Positions 1 through 8,901 are shown, counted from the first letter of the stretch. The stretch: DNA of 64,000 nt from Bacillus massiliglaciei (GCF_900098925.1 NZ_LT622357.1:148170-212169); one strand, 5' to 3'. Notes: generated by a model from the sequence alone, not told the origin. Numbers and translations: made by a program.

Positions 1-1
1 A

Positions 2-1886
2 ATCGAGTAGGAGGGGGTGATTAACCCCCGACCTCTCACACCACCGTACGTACCGTTCGGTATACGGCGGTTCCATTAAGTTTGACGCAGAAATTCATAT
101 CGATTATATAAACTTTTCAACCCTCGGTGACTCCAATACAAGTTATTGAGGGTTTTGTGTAAGATTGGACTACAGGCTATTCTCCAATATTTCTTTCTGG
201 AGTTTCCCCATTCATATGCCTTTTGGTCAGGGACACCTAGACCTTTGAGTTTTCTTACTCTTGTCCTCGGTTTCTTCCATTGTTTCCATTCAAGCATACG
301 GAGTCTCCGTCTAATCCACTCATCAAATTCTTTACATTTACTTGGTGTATCAGCCAATGCAAAATATCCACACCATCCCGTTAGATATTGATTTAGTTTC
401 TCGATTCTAACTTCCATAGGAATTTGTTTAGAACGGGAGGTTAACTCCCGTATTTTAGCCTTAAACCTTTTAATACTTTCATTGGCTATTCGAACCTTCG
501 TTTTCTTATTGACCGTAAAGCTAAAGCCAAGAAACTTTCGTTTCCACGGGCGATCAACTGCTGACTTTTCTCTATTTACTTTGAGCTTTAATTTCTGCTC
601 AATAAAGCATGTAATTGAGTTCATCACTCGTTCTCCAGCTTTCTTCGATTTCATGTAAATATTACAATCATCGGCGTAGCGGACAAACTTGTGACCTCTC
701 CTTTCTAACTCTTTATCAAGTTTATCCAAAAGGATATTCGAAAGAAGGGGGCTCAGTGGACCTCCTTGTGGTGTTCCTTCTTCTGCATCATAGACTACAC
801 CATTCATCATAATTCCTGCTTGGAGATATTTCCGTATAAGTTTCAAGACCAGCCGGTCTTGGATTCTACTTGCTAATATCCCCATTAACTTATCATGATT
901 GACTCTATCAAAGAATTTCTCCAAGTCCATGTCAATCACCCATCTATAACCTTCACTTATATATTCCCTTGCTTTACGAACCGCATCATGACCTCTTCTA
1001 TTTGGTCTAAACCCATAACTATGTTCTGAGAAGGTTGGGTCAAGAAGTGGGGTTAGAACTTGGGCGATAGCCTGTTGAATGAACCGGTCTGTCACGGTAG
1101 GTATTCCTAGTAATCTTACTCCACCGTTCGGTTTCGGGATTTCGACTCGACGGACTGGGTTAGGTTGATAGGTACCTTCCCTTAATGAATCACAAAGAGT
1201 TTCCCAGTTCTCATAGAGATGTCTTCGTAGGGATTTTACGGACATTCCATCTATGCCGTGACTCCCTTTGTTCTTCTCCACACGTTTAAGTGCTTCTATT
1301 AAGTTTTCCCGTGACAGAATCAGATCCATTAACATGTGATATTTCTTTCGACGTGAACGTAGAAATCTAATTATGTTATTCCTGCTCCACCCTCATGAAG
1401 TCCCCTGTGGAATTCACCACTTCCTCCTTCAAGTAAGTCCTTTCGGATTGTCTGCTTCTATACAGGAATTATATGCCTAGTTCTCGTTCTTCCTAATAGT
1501 TCAGTCCTTCCCATTCCATCTCGAGTTGGAATGGTACTATGACCTCGGCTGACTTCTGATTGTTCAGCTGTCCATCGCTGGATAGGTTACCAAGGGAACT
1601 TGGCGTTCCAATCAGACCTCCCCGGGTAAGAGTACAGTCTTTCCCTCCATCTATCTGCTTCATTTACTCTGTACCACCTTCGGCAGTAAGGACTTCGTTT
1701 TGTTGTGCAAACTCATCCAATGGTACCTAGCCTTATATGAAGTTCGTGTTCCTCAGACCGGAGGTTTGCCGCTCGCTTCCTTCAGATTCTGCGTCACCAC
1801 AGACACCCTTGCGTTAAGCTAACCATTACTACTGCCTTCATGGTTCGGGACTCTCACCCTATAGACTGCACCCATGCCGGGCGCAC
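2..1886 (-). mobile_element. Group IIC intron (terminator-associated)
   Basis: A group II intron read on the minus strand. The 5' end near 1886 has the group II start GTGCG, followed by a run typical of bacterial class C introns (CCGGCATGGGTGCAG); GTGTG at 1890 or 1888 is an alternative first base. The 3' end holds a domain V-like hairpin (about 25-70) and a domain VI-like hairpin (GGGGGTTAATCACCCCC, about 12-28), then ends in AT at about position 2. The reverse transcriptase sits in domain IV. Directly upstream of the 5' end is a strong intrinsic terminator, which is the known insertion preference of class C introns. The 3' exon lies outside the window, so the last base is uncertain by one or two nucleotides. 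Confidence 0.85.
76..1335 (-). CDS. ltrA: Group II intron reverse transcriptase/maturase (LtrA family)
   Basis: The 419-aa intron-encoded protein is expected to help the intron RNA fold and splice and to copy it into DNA during mobility. Reverse transcriptase blocks are visible in order: an SYGFRP block at residues 106-111, GTPQGGPLSP at 187-196 and the catalytic YADD at 220-223. A short maturase (X) and basic C-terminal region follows. There is no HNH endonuclease at the C terminus, which is usual for class C introns, so target cutting must rely on other means such as nicks or replication forks. The frame is intact and full length, so the element may still be active. The ATG at 1335 lies in the intron domain IV loop. 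Confidence 0.93.
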   Translation of the reverse strand: MLMDLILSRENLIEALKRVEKNKGSHGIDGMSVKSLRRHLYENWETLCDSLREGTYQPNPVRRVEIPKPNGGVRLLGIPTVTDRFIQQAIAQVLTPLLDPTFSEHSYGFRPNRRGHDAVRKAREYISEGYRWVIDMDLEKFFDRVNHDKLMGILASRIQDRLVLKLIRKYLQAGIMMNGVVYDAEEGTPQGGPLSPLLSNILLDKLDKELERRGHKFVRYADDCNIYMKSKKAGERVMNSITCFIEQKLKLKVNREKSAVDRPWKRKFLGFSFTVNKKTKVRIANESIKRFKAKIRELTSRSKQIPMEVRIEKLNQYLTGWCGYFALADTPSKCKEFDEWIRRRLRMLEWKQWKKPRTRVRKLKGLGVPDQKAYEWGNSRKKYWRIACSPILHKTLNNLYWSHRGLKSLYNRYEFLRQT

Positions 1887-1890
1887 ACAC

Positions 1891-1928
1891 AAAAAAACAA
1901 ATCCCTCAATGAGGAATTTGTTTTTTTG
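1891..1928. terminator. Bidirectional terminator at the group IIC insertion site
   Basis: The minus strand carries a 12-bp stem, AACAAATTCCTC paired with GAGGGATTTGTT (one U-G pair), around a 3-nt loop and followed by T7. The plus strand also ends in a T run. It would end the Ter-cluster transcript after the small HTH gene. The intron starts within a few bases of its U tract. Confidence 0.85.
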
Positions 1929-1944
1929 CTATCCCGGTTTCCCG

Positions 1945-2181
1945 TTATCGATTGTAAAAATGGCTGTTGATCCGTTTTTCTCCGAAGACGGCGTACATCC
2001 CTTCTTTGGTGACGACCCATGAGGAGCCGAATTTACGGATGGTGCCTTCCGGGAAATCCTTGATCCTTCTTCTGAGAGTGGAGGCTTCGATGCCCCACTC
2101 CTTGCATGCTTCGGCGGAACCCAATATATTCCGATTATATAAGTTAGGCTGTTTTTTCAATAAATTGATCAACGCATACAC
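1945..2181 (-). CDS. Small helix-turn-helix protein, start uncertain
   Basis: A 78-aa protein of unknown role. The middle part (AEACKEWGIEASTLRRRIKDF, residues about 23-43, seen as two helices around a turn) looks like a MerR/excisionase-like HTH, and the C-terminal part (EGTIRKFGSSWVVTKEGM, about 45-62) resembles the wing of short DNA-binding proteins. The only usable start is GTG at 2181; the purine run GAGAAG abuts it with no spacer, so initiation looks poor. The frame is open back to the stop codon of the upstream HAD gene (TGA at 2211-2209). The gene may be 5'-truncated, or be translated by coupling or readthrough from the HAD gene. It is the last gene before the terminator. The HTH reading is mine; no specific family is recognised. 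Confidence 0.6.
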   Translation of the reverse strand: MYALINLLKKQPNLYNRNILGSAEACKEWGIEASTLRRRIKDFPEGTIRKFGSSWVVTKEGMYAVFGEKRINSHFYNR

Positions 2182-2208
2182 CTTCTCAACATGTTTTGGT
2201 TCTAAATG

Positions 2209-3021
2209 TCAGGTACGTTCTTCATATATACGCAGAACAGATTGTAAAATTTCCTCGGCAGCAAGAATTCCTTTCTGGGCCGTACGGTGAATCATCCGGC
2301 TGTCGCCTGTGTCCGCCCGTTCGCTCAGTTCACCGTGAATCGGCGCAATCGCATGGTCGGCCACTTCTAGCATGCACAAATCAAGCAAAGAATCGCCGGC
2401 AGCGGCTACGAAGTCTCTGCCGCTTTTTTCTTTAATGTAGGCAACGGCATCCCATTTATTGATGTGCTTCGGCACAAAGTAAAGCTTGCGCCCCTGGAGG
2501 GACATATTCCATCCCTGTTCACCAATTGTTTCTTTGAATGCCTCGATTTCCTGAAGCGGGGCAGCTGCCCGGTCAATGATGCAATAATGAAACAGGTCAT
2601 CGGCTGTTTTCTGCCTTAATACCCAGGAATCGTTTGCCAGCTCCTTGAATTGCCCGAGAAGATCGCCGCTGCTCAGAGCTTGGTCTTCCAGCTTCTTCCG
2701 GATATGTCTTCCCCAGTTTTCGTCCAGCTTGCCGCGTACAAATATATTACCACCATTGCTCGTAACTGCAAAGGGGGGAATAATCTCATTTTGAAACAGC
2801 GAAATATAGTGATACTGTTCTTTCGTCCTAGTCGTAACAGGAAGGAAGATCATCTTCTCTGCCACTTCGCGAAGAAGGTCGATGGCATCCAGTGTCATGT
2901 AGGAGGCGATGTCGCCGCGCTTTTCCACATGGCGGTAAGCCGGGGCTTCCTTCCCTTTTTCAAGACGCATTGAACGGATCGAATAGATCAGCGTTTGGTC
3001 CAGGTCACTTGCAAATATCAT
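2209..3021 (-). CDS. HAD-family phosphatase of the Ter-linked metabolite module
   Basis: A 270-aa haloacid dehalogenase-fold hydrolase. Motif I, with the nucleophile aspartate, is near the N terminus (FASDLDQTLIYS, residues 3-14). A late acidic motif, AAGDSLLDLCML (about 207-218), fits motif IV for magnesium binding. HAD enzymes of this type remove phosphate from sugar or nucleotide-like substrates. It follows the StiP/PELOTA gene by 6 bp, has an AAGGAG site 10 bp before its ATG, and forms the end of the metabolite gene block. In Ter clusters of other bacteria a HAD enzyme accompanies the two PRTases and the C-C lyase and is proposed to dephosphorylate their product. The substrate is unknown. 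Confidence 0.85.
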   Translation of the reverse strand: MIFASDLDQTLIYSIRSMRLEKGKEAPAYRHVEKRGDIASYMTLDAIDLLREVAEKMIFLPVTTRTKEQYHYISLFQNEIIPPFAVTSNGGNIFVRGKLDENWGRHIRKKLEDQALSSGDLLGQFKELANDSWVLRQKTADDLFHYCIIDRAAAPLQEIEAFKETIGEQGWNMSLQGRKLYFVPKHINKWDAVAYIKEKSGRDFVAAAGDSLLDLCMLEVADHAIAPIHGELSERADTGDSRMIHRTAQKGILAAEEILQSVLRIYEERT

Positions 3022-3027
3022 TCGTTC

Positions 3028-4143
3028 TTATCTCCTTAATGACTTAATAAGGCCGCAGCAAGTATACGACATCTGCGCATACTCTTCAACCGGCACGCCC
3101 CGGTCTTCTGCCAATAGTTTAATATGGGCAATTCGGCTGTCGTTTTGATCCTTTACAAGGATTTTCCAGGGAACCCGCCTCAACAGGACACGTGTCGTTT
3201 CACCGACGCCCGGCTTTACATGATTGATGTCCTCGATGCCGAAATCGTTTTGGATGCTTTTGATGTCTTCCAATCCAAGCCAGCTGGCCGGTGTATGTTC
3301 CGCCCGCATGCGTTTTTGTTCTTCAGGAATCATCTTTTTAGCTGAAGGAAAACAGCGGACGATTGTCTCGATGAATTCATTGGAGACATCTTCATTTTCG
3401 AGATGCCTGTAGTATTTGGACCCATGAAAATCCCCTTCATGGATATACTTTTCATTATGAACGGTACGGCTCATGAGCCCTGAAACCGTTGAATTCAGGC
3501 AGGCGCTCGGAATGAGAAAGTCCTCCCGTGTCCCATACAGATCTGTGCAATAGCCGGGGTCTGCCAGGACAGCCAGCGTGTCATCCAATCTGTAATCGAA
3601 TTCCTCATTCATCTTGCGGCAGGCTTTCGCAAGCTCGATTGAAATGGCTCCCTTGCCTGTCCAGCCATCAACAAATTGAATATGGCTCTTTGGATGCTTC
3701 TGCCTGATATAATGAATCGCCTGCTCGTCGATTCCTTTGCCGCGGATAATAGAAATACTGTAATGCGGCAGATCGATTCCATATGCAAAGGCCATAAAAT
3801 GCTTCATTAAGATGCCAACCGGCGTACCTGCTCTTGCCAGTGAGACAAGGACCGTATCCTTGCCATACCGCTCAGTCATTTCCTCTGAGACAACCCCGGT
3901 GAGGACAGCCAGCTTCTCTGCGTACTCTGCCAGCGCCTTCCGGTAGATCTCCATATATTCTTCTGTCGGCTTATACTCGATCGGCAGCATTTCGGAATAA
4001 TGGGTGCCGGACTGGATCGCCCGCTCCCGTTCTTCCGTACTCTGCTCTTCGATTGCACCGTTCAGATCTTTTAATAAAAAGGTTACATCTCGAGGAGGAT
4101 AACTCCCCATATGCTTTACGTCAAAATGCTGTTCAACCGGCAT
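3028..4143 (-). CDS. StiP/PRTase-like protein with C-terminal PELOTA RNA-binding domain
   Basis: A 371-aa protein of the family variously named 'cysteine protease StiP' or PRTase_1 of Ter clusters. The N-terminal two thirds form a phosphoribosyltransferase-like fold with a loop FVDGWTGKG at residues 157-165 in place of the usual PRPP-binding loop. The last 75 residues (about 295-371, ending SYTCCGLIKSL) resemble the PELOTA RNA-binding domain. The start is well supported by AAAGGAG six bases before the ATG at 4143. It is 13 bp downstream of the PRTase-TRSP gene. Published comparative genomics of Ter systems (Anantharaman, Iyer and Aravind) proposes that this module makes a nucleoside-like metabolite; the protease label is not supported by anything I can see. 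Confidence 0.85.
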   Translation of the reverse strand: MPVEQHFDVKHMGSYPPRDVTFLLKDLNGAIEEQSTEERERAIQSGTHYSEMLPIEYKPTEEYMEIYRKALAEYAEKLAVLTGVVSEEMTERYGKDTVLVSLARAGTPVGILMKHFMAFAYGIDLPHYSISIIRGKGIDEQAIHYIRQKHPKSHIQFVDGWTGKGAISIELAKACRKMNEEFDYRLDDTLAVLADPGYCTDLYGTREDFLIPSACLNSTVSGLMSRTVHNEKYIHEGDFHGSKYYRHLENEDVSNEFIETIVRCFPSAKKMIPEEQKRMRAEHTPASWLGLEDIKSIQNDFGIEDINHVKPGVGETTRVLLRRVPWKILVKDQNDSRIAHIKLLAEDRGVPVEEYAQMSYTCCGLIKSLRR

Positions 4144-4156
4144 GAAATTCTCCTTT

Positions 4157-5551
4157 CTATTCGTTCAGGGTGACGACTGTCAGCTGTTTTGCGCCTGCCC
4201 GCTTCAGTTCATCCAGCATCGGAGCTAGTCTTTCCTGATTAGCCTTCCGTTCGATGAACAGATAAATATCACTGTATTCCCCGTATGGAATATTATAGAC
4301 GAAATTGGCGACATCGCTGTCATCATGGTTCGGGAATGCAAACCCGCTGCGGATGGCATAGCCTTCCCGGTCAATTCGGTGGATCGGACTCCGGGTTGTG
4401 GAATGGTAAAACACGTTATCTCCCATATAAGAAGCAATCTTCATGGGCAAATACATGAACTCACCCGTTCCGAGACAAAGTGCTTTACCATCGGTCCGCC
4501 CGTCCTTCAGAAGGCCGCCTGCCGCTCTCGCAAATTCGGCAATATCCTGCCTGCTTTCAGAGGGAATCCCGTGAAAGCGGCCCGTCATCCCGGAATAGGG
4601 GATATTATGGACGATTCCGCTCGCCGTTACAGACGAATAAGGGATATCGGCGATCTTTTTCTCTATCAGGCTATCTGAGAGACTGATCGAGCGAATGGCA
4701 GCTGTCTTTTCCCCGCCTTCCGGATACTGATAGCCGCCCTCCAGCTCCGGCGACTGTCCATCTACAGTAATTTCCCCGGCCAGCAGGGCTGCTGTTTCTA
4801 TCGTGATCCCTAATTCCCGTTCTAGATCACGGTACGATTGCCGGTTGGCTTCTGAACGCCAATCCAGAAGTGAAAGAACGATATAGCGGTCACGGGGATA
4901 CTGGGAATGGATTGAACGAATGATGTTCAGTGCGGTCTTCCCTGTCGTGATTTCATCATCGACAAGGACAATCGGCCCGGACTTCTTCAGCACGGCCTCG
5001 TCTCCGTAGCAAAATTGCTCGGTCGCATGGGAATGCTCTTCCTCAAATTCAATCGCAGACGAAAGTCCGACAACCCGTTCCCTTGTCGTATGAATATATT
5101 TCGCATGGCCAAACAGATCAAACACACTGTGGCCAAGGGAGGTGGCGGTTTCGGCAAAGCCAATAAAAAGGGTTTCTTCCGGAAGCAGGATCGGCTCGTC
5201 CATCAAGGAATCGTAAACCGCCTCTTCTCCCTCCCCTTTTATAAGAGCCTGGATCGCTTCCTCTGTCTTTGGATGGCGGATGCCTGATGCGGACTCCTGC
5301 CAGCAGAGACCAAGCAATGCCCCGCTCAGCAGCGAAGCAGCCGGCTTTACCGGAATGTGCTTGCCAAGGATTTTGCTGACAAACAGAAACGCCCGCTTTT
5401 TATTTTTCCTGGCGGCCATCTCAAACAGCACTTCAAGCGGCAGATGATAAGGGTTATCCCTGACCTCCAGTTCAATTTTTAATGTATCAAGAATGTTATA
5501 TGTGTACGTGTTCTGGTTCGGTAAGTAAGTTGATATAGGAAATTTGCTCAT
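4157..5551 (-). CDS. Phosphoribosyltransferase with TRSP domain (Ter cluster)
   Basis: A 464-aa protein. A classic PRPP-binding loop, VLVDDEITTGKT, is at residues 195-206, preceded by an ATSLGHSV stretch near 136-143, so a type I phosphoribosyltransferase fold spans roughly residues 30-270. The C-terminal half contains the TRSP-type region: the signature FYHSTTRSP (about 382-390), GFAFPN and an earlier GTGEFMYLP. This PRTase_2-TRSP pairing is known only from Ter-associated gene sets. The start at 5551 (weak site GGGGTG) overlaps the end of the upstream C-C lyase by 56 bp, implying translational coupling. It presumably attaches ribose-5-phosphate to an unidentified base-like acceptor. Confidence 0.87.
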   Translation of the reverse strand: MSKFPISTYLPNQNTYTYNILDTLKIELEVRDNPYHLPLEVLFEMAARKNKKRAFLFVSKILGKHIPVKPAASLLSGALLGLCWQESASGIRHPKTEEAIQALIKGEGEEAVYDSLMDEPILLPEETLFIGFAETATSLGHSVFDLFGHAKYIHTTRERVVGLSSAIEFEEEHSHATEQFCYGDEAVLKKSGPIVLVDDEITTGKTALNIIRSIHSQYPRDRYIVLSLLDWRSEANRQSYRDLERELGITIETAALLAGEITVDGQSPELEGGYQYPEGGEKTAAIRSISLSDSLIEKKIADIPYSSVTASGIVHNIPYSGMTGRFHGIPSESRQDIAEFARAAGGLLKDGRTDGKALCLGTGEFMYLPMKIASYMGDNVFYHSTTRSPIHRIDREGYAIRSGFAFPNHDDSDVANFVYNIPYGEYSDIYLFIERKANQERLAPMLDELKRAGAKQLTVVTLNE

Positions 5552-6692
5552 GGAACACCCCGTATATGTTAGCTCTTCTCAATATTTTGACCGCCCAGTG
5601 ATAATGCGGCTTTACTTCGTTCATTTTATTGGCATAACGGCTTTTCAACACACCGGTATCTGTGCCGATATTTTCAATGATGCTGACGGCATCCATATAT
5701 TCTTCATAGGATACGACTAAGAAAGCATGGACAGGCCGGATATGCGTCGGATGGATAATCGTTTTTCCAATCAGGCCATTATTCTTATCCAGCAGCACTT
5801 CCTTGACAAGCCCGTCTAAATATTCATTCAGGAACTGTTGTCTCAGCTGGCGCCCGCCTTCTCCAAAGCTTTCCTTAAACGGCGTCTCTCTCAATTGAGG
5901 CTTAAGGACCCTCTCTTCTTTATAAAAATACTCCCAGACCGGCCCGGAGATGACATACTCCTTCTCACTGCGGCTGAAGAAATTAACGATATCCGCAATA
6001 CAGTCCCGTACGACCGAGATATCATAAATCGTCGAATCGCTGCTTCTTCTGATCCCGAACAGTCCGCAGAAGTCTGTGGCCCCCATTCGGACATTCAAAA
6101 TGCTGTCATAATGTTCATCCAGCAATTCTTTAATGCTGAGGAGGGCAGGAATTCTGCTTTCCTTATACATGACCTCCTCTGACTCGAGGATCGGCATCGC
6201 ATAAAGATGAAGATCCTGTTTCTTGTTCAAGGTCTGAAGGCTCTGTAAATAGTCCCGGCCATTTCCAGCTGTGAATTTTGGAAAAACAAAACCGGTTAGG
6301 CGTTTAAGGGCACTTCCCAGCTGATCCGCCAACCGCTCCATCTGCTCTCTGCTGCGGACCCTGACGAATAATAAAGGAATCTGACTTTCTGGAAATTCAC
6401 CTTTTTCCACTGCCAGATTCATCTCTTGGATTTGAGTAATGACATTCAATTCCGCTTTCGGCACTTCATGATCACTGACTGCGTCTTCGAGGCAGAGAAC
6501 CATGGAAACGAGGCCGGCATGCTTGCGCTGGATGATATCCTGGCAAATATTCGGACGTGTGCCCGGCATGTACAAACAGGCTCCGACGGACATGGCCAGC
6601 AGCTCTTTTTCACTGTTTTTCGTAAACTCTGCCGGCCTCCGGTAAAAGATTTGCTCCATGGTTTCTTCTGATAGATAGTTAAAGTGTCTCAC
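5496..6692 (-). CDS. CitE/HpcH-like C-C bond lyase of the Ter cluster
   Basis: A 398-aa TIM-barrel protein of the HpcH/HpaI aldolase-citrate lyase superfamily (C-C_Bond_Lyase family of Ter systems). Features seen are GACLYMPGTRPN near residue 37, the acidic metal-site block CLEDAVSDHEV near 67-77, an LFVRVR strand near 108 and RMGATDFCGLFGIRR near 200-214. Members of the superfamily cleave or form C-C bonds in CoA esters or keto acids using a divalent metal. The start is GTG at 6692 with an excellent AAAGGAGG seven bases upstream. It is the first gene of the four-gene metabolite block and follows a hairpin after terC. The actual substrate is unknown. Confidence 0.85.
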   Translation of the reverse strand: MRHFNYLSEETMEQIFYRRPAEFTKNSEKELLAMSVGACLYMPGTRPNICQDIIQRKHAGLVSMVLCLEDAVSDHEVPKAELNVITQIQEMNLAVEKGEFPESQIPLLFVRVRSREQMERLADQLGSALKRLTGFVFPKFTAGNGRDYLQSLQTLNKKQDLHLYAMPILESEEVMYKESRIPALLSIKELLDEHYDSILNVRMGATDFCGLFGIRRSSDSTIYDISVVRDCIADIVNFFSRSEKEYVISGPVWEYFYKEERVLKPQLRETPFKESFGEGGRQLRQQFLNEYLDGLVKEVLLDKNNGLIGKTIIHPTHIRPVHAFLVVSYEEYMDAVSIIENIGTDTGVLKSRYANKMNEVKPHYHWAVKILRRANIYGVFHEQISYINLLTEPEHVHI

Positions 6693-6748
6693 GTATCTGC
6701 CTCCTTTCCTTCAATATTGTTCTGGCAGTCTATTTATCTTCTAAATAA

Positions 6749-6787
6749 ACGAAAAGGGAAACACCAATGTGTTCACCCTTTTCGATC
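6749..6787 (-). terminator. Hairpin between terC and the metabolite block
   Basis: Inverted repeat CGAAAAGGG...CCCTTTTCG with inner pairing (GAACAC/GTGTTT), followed on the minus strand by the T-rich but interrupted GTTTATTTAG. It is probably a partial terminator or an RNA-stability hairpin that lowers expression of the four downstream genes relative to terDC. Confidence 0.5.
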
Positions 6788-6795
6788 AGGCTATG

Positions 6796-7581
6796 TTATG
6801 AATTAGATGCTTCGCTCTTATTCTGATTCGCCCGAAGCTTATGGACTACGAATGTCCCAAGGAACGTAAGGACGATAACGCTGAAGAAGATAAACTCTTC
6901 AATATGGAAACCAAAGGCGCCGGCTACCATCTTGATTCCGATCAGAATGATCAGAACGAAAGCAGTCGTTTCAAACTCTGGCACTTTGTCAATCAGTTTT
7001 AGGAAGATTTGAGCCACTCCCCGCATCATCAAGACACCAAGGATTCCTCCGAGGAACAATACCCAAACTTGATTGCTGATTCCGAATGCGGCGATGACGG
7101 AGTCGATACTGAACACGATATCCATCATTTCCACGGCAACGACGGTACCCCAGAAGTTACCGAATATACGAATCAGAAGGCCCTGGCGTTTCAGCGCCTT
7201 TTCTTCATCTTCATCCTGGTCTTCAGCCTCTTTATGTTTCTTCATTTTAATAAAGTGACTGATTGAAAGCCAAATCAGATACGCACCGCCGAGAATTTGA
7301 ATCCATGTGTACTGAATCAGGTAAACCCCGACACCGATTGCGATGAAGCGGAAGACATAGGCACCAAGAATCCCATAGAACAGCGCCTTCCGTCTTTGCT
7401 CTGGAGGCAAGTGTTTTACCATGACGGCCAAGACAAGGGCATTATCCGCAGACAGAAGCCCTTCCAGTATAATCAGCGTTCCAATGACTGCCCATGTGGC
7501 AGGATCGCTCAATACTCCCTGCAGTGTTTCCCAATTAAAGAAACTGGCATAGGAATCCATAATTCCGTGCAAAAAATCCAT
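6796..7581 (-). CDS. terC: TerC-family integral membrane protein
   Basis: A 261-aa polytopic membrane protein with about seven to nine hydrophobic segments. The TerC signature is at the first membrane segment (VIGTLIILEGLLSADNALVL), with a second acidic block in VVAVEMMDIVFSIDSVIAAF; these conserved aspartates and glutamates are thought to bind metal ions. I chose ATG 7581 because AAAGGAG lies eight bases upstream and the protein then begins MDFLHG; a longer frame would run into the preceding terD gene. It lies 59 bp downstream of the third terD gene, matching yceF of the B. subtilis yceCDEFGH operon. TerC proteins are linked to metal ion efflux or metalation of exported proteins and to tellurite resistance. 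Confidence 0.92.
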   Translation of the reverse strand: MDFLHGIMDSYASFFNWETLQGVLSDPATWAVIGTLIILEGLLSADNALVLAVMVKHLPPEQRRKALFYGILGAYVFRFIAIGVGVYLIQYTWIQILGGAYLIWLSISHFIKMKKHKEAEDQDEDEEKALKRQGLLIRIFGNFWGTVVAVEMMDIVFSIDSVIAAFGISNQVWVLFLGGILGVLMMRGVAQIFLKLIDKVPEFETTAFVLIILIGIKMVAGAFGFHIEEFIFFSVIVLTFLGTFVVHKLRANQNKSEASNS

Positions 7582-7640
7582 GTATATGATCTCCTTTAAA
7601 TGCCAGGGGCTTGTTCGCTCCTGGCATCGATGTTTTTTTA

Positions 7641-8219
7641 TTAAACTTGAAGTCCGTAATTTTGGCATAAAGCAGCAAGTCCGCCGGAAAATCCGCTGCC
7701 GATGGCATTGAATTTCCACTCGTTCCCATGGCGGTAGAGCTCACAGATGACAAGCGCTGTTTCAATCGAGAAGTCTTCTCCCAAATCATAACGGAGCACT
7801 TCTGCGCCTGTCTCTTCATTCACAACACGCACAAACGCATTCGATACCTGACCGAAGTTCTGGCTGCGCTGCACGGCATCATGAATGGTTACCGTAATGG
7901 CCACCTTATGGACATGGGAAGGAACCTTTGTAAAATCAATGACGATCTGCTCGTCATCTCCGTCCCCTTCCCCGGTGCGGTTATCGCCCGTATGGACGAC
8001 CGCTCCGCTTGGATCCTGAAGATTGTTGTAAAAAACGAAATCCAAATCATTCGTGCATGTGTTATTTTGATCGACTAGGAAAGCAGAGGCATCCAGGTCA
8101 AAATCATAGCCGCCGGAATATTTATTCGTATCCCAGCCAAGACCGATAATCGCCTTTGTCAGGCCGGGATTCGTCTTTGTCAGATCAATCCGCTGGCCTT
8201 TAGATAATGAAATGGTCAT
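7641..8219 (-). CDS. TerD-family calcium-binding stress protein (third copy)
   Basis: A 192-aa TerD-domain protein. It opens with the family start [15 protein letters not shown] and carries an acidic [10 protein letters not shown] block, then [15 protein letters not shown] (the conserved calcium-binding loop) and [13 protein letters not shown] near residue 150. I placed the start at ATG 8219, since this gives the family N terminus with GAGAGG ten bases upstream; the ATG at 8225 is only four bases from that site. TerD proteins are cytosolic and bind calcium, and are thought to act with TerC at the membrane. This copy is closest in sequence to the neighbouring second copy, so tandem duplication is likely. 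It corresponds to the yceC/yceD/yceE group. Confidence 0.92.
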   Translation of the reverse strand: MTISLSKGQRIDLTKTNPGLTKAIIGLGWDTNKYSGGYDFDLDASAFLVDQNNTCTNDLDFVFYNNLQDPSGAVVHTGDNRTGEGDGDDEQIVIDFTKVPSHVHKVAITVTIHDAVQRSQNFGQVSNAFVRVVNEETGAEVLRYDLGEDFSIETALVICELYRHGNEWKFNAIGSGFSGGLAALCQNYGLQV

Positions 8220-8262
8220 GAACATTCATCCTCTCTCAAATAGTAACAGTCTGTTCCATTTC

Positions 8263-8841
8263 TCAGATAGATAAACCGTAATCTGTTACAAGAGCTGCCA
8301 ATCCGCCTTGATAGCCGCTGCCGATCGCGTTGAATTTCCACTCACCGTTATGGCGGTACAATTCCGCAACTACGATTGCCGTTTCGATTGAGAAGTCTTC
8401 GCCAAGATCATAACGGATCAATTCTTCATTGCTGTCATCGCTCACGATACGGACAAAAGCATTGGATACCTGGCCAAAGTTCTGGCTACGCGCCTCAGCA
8501 TCATGAATGGTTATAGTGAAAGCGATTTTTTCGATATCGGCCGGAACGGCTTTCAAGTCGATTTTAATTTTCTCGTCGTCTCCGTCCCCTGCTCCTGTCA
8601 AATTGTCGCCCGTATGTACAACGGACCCGTTGCCGCCTTGAAGGTTATTAAAGAAAACAAAATCCTTTTCGGAGTTTACTTTGCCTTGTGCATTTAATAG
8701 AAAAACGGAAGAATCGAGGTCAAAGTCATTGCCTCCGTCATATTTATTCGTATCCCAGCCAAGACCGACTGTTAAGTGCTGAAGGCCTGGGTTTCCTTTT
8801 GTTAAGTCCACTTTTTGTCCTTTGCTTAAAGAAATAGCCAT
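8263..8841 (-). CDS. TerD-family calcium-binding stress protein (second copy)
   Basis: A 192-aa TerD protein, start ATG 8841 with GAGGT nine bases upstream. It begins [16 protein letters not shown], has [12 protein letters not shown], then the calcium loop [15 protein letters not shown] and ends with the family motif [19 protein letters not shown]. It is separated from its neighbours by 43 and 60 bp, so all three terD genes are probably cotranscribed. Expected role is calcium-dependent stress protection, with homologues induced by cell-envelope and general stress in B. subtilis. Nothing in the sequence suggests loss of function. Confidence 0.93.
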   Translation of the reverse strand: MAISLSKGQKVDLTKGNPGLQHLTVGLGWDTNKYDGGNDFDLDSSVFLLNAQGKVNSEKDFVFFNNLQGGNGSVVHTGDNLTGAGDGDDEKIKIDLKAVPADIEKIAFTITIHDAEARSQNFGQVSNAFVRIVSDDSNEELIRYDLGEDFSIETAIVVAELYRHNGEWKFNAIGSGYQGGLAALVTDYGLSI

Positions 8842-8901
8842 GATTGCATTACCTCGCTTTTTTTTAGTTGGAGTTTTGGTGCTGTTCTTTCAGCTTGTTA
8901 G

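Noticed and set aside
3028-4143. Protease function for the StiP-like protein
   Set aside because: The name circulates in databases, but no cysteine-histidine protease pair is recognisable; PRTase fold and PELOTA domain fit better.
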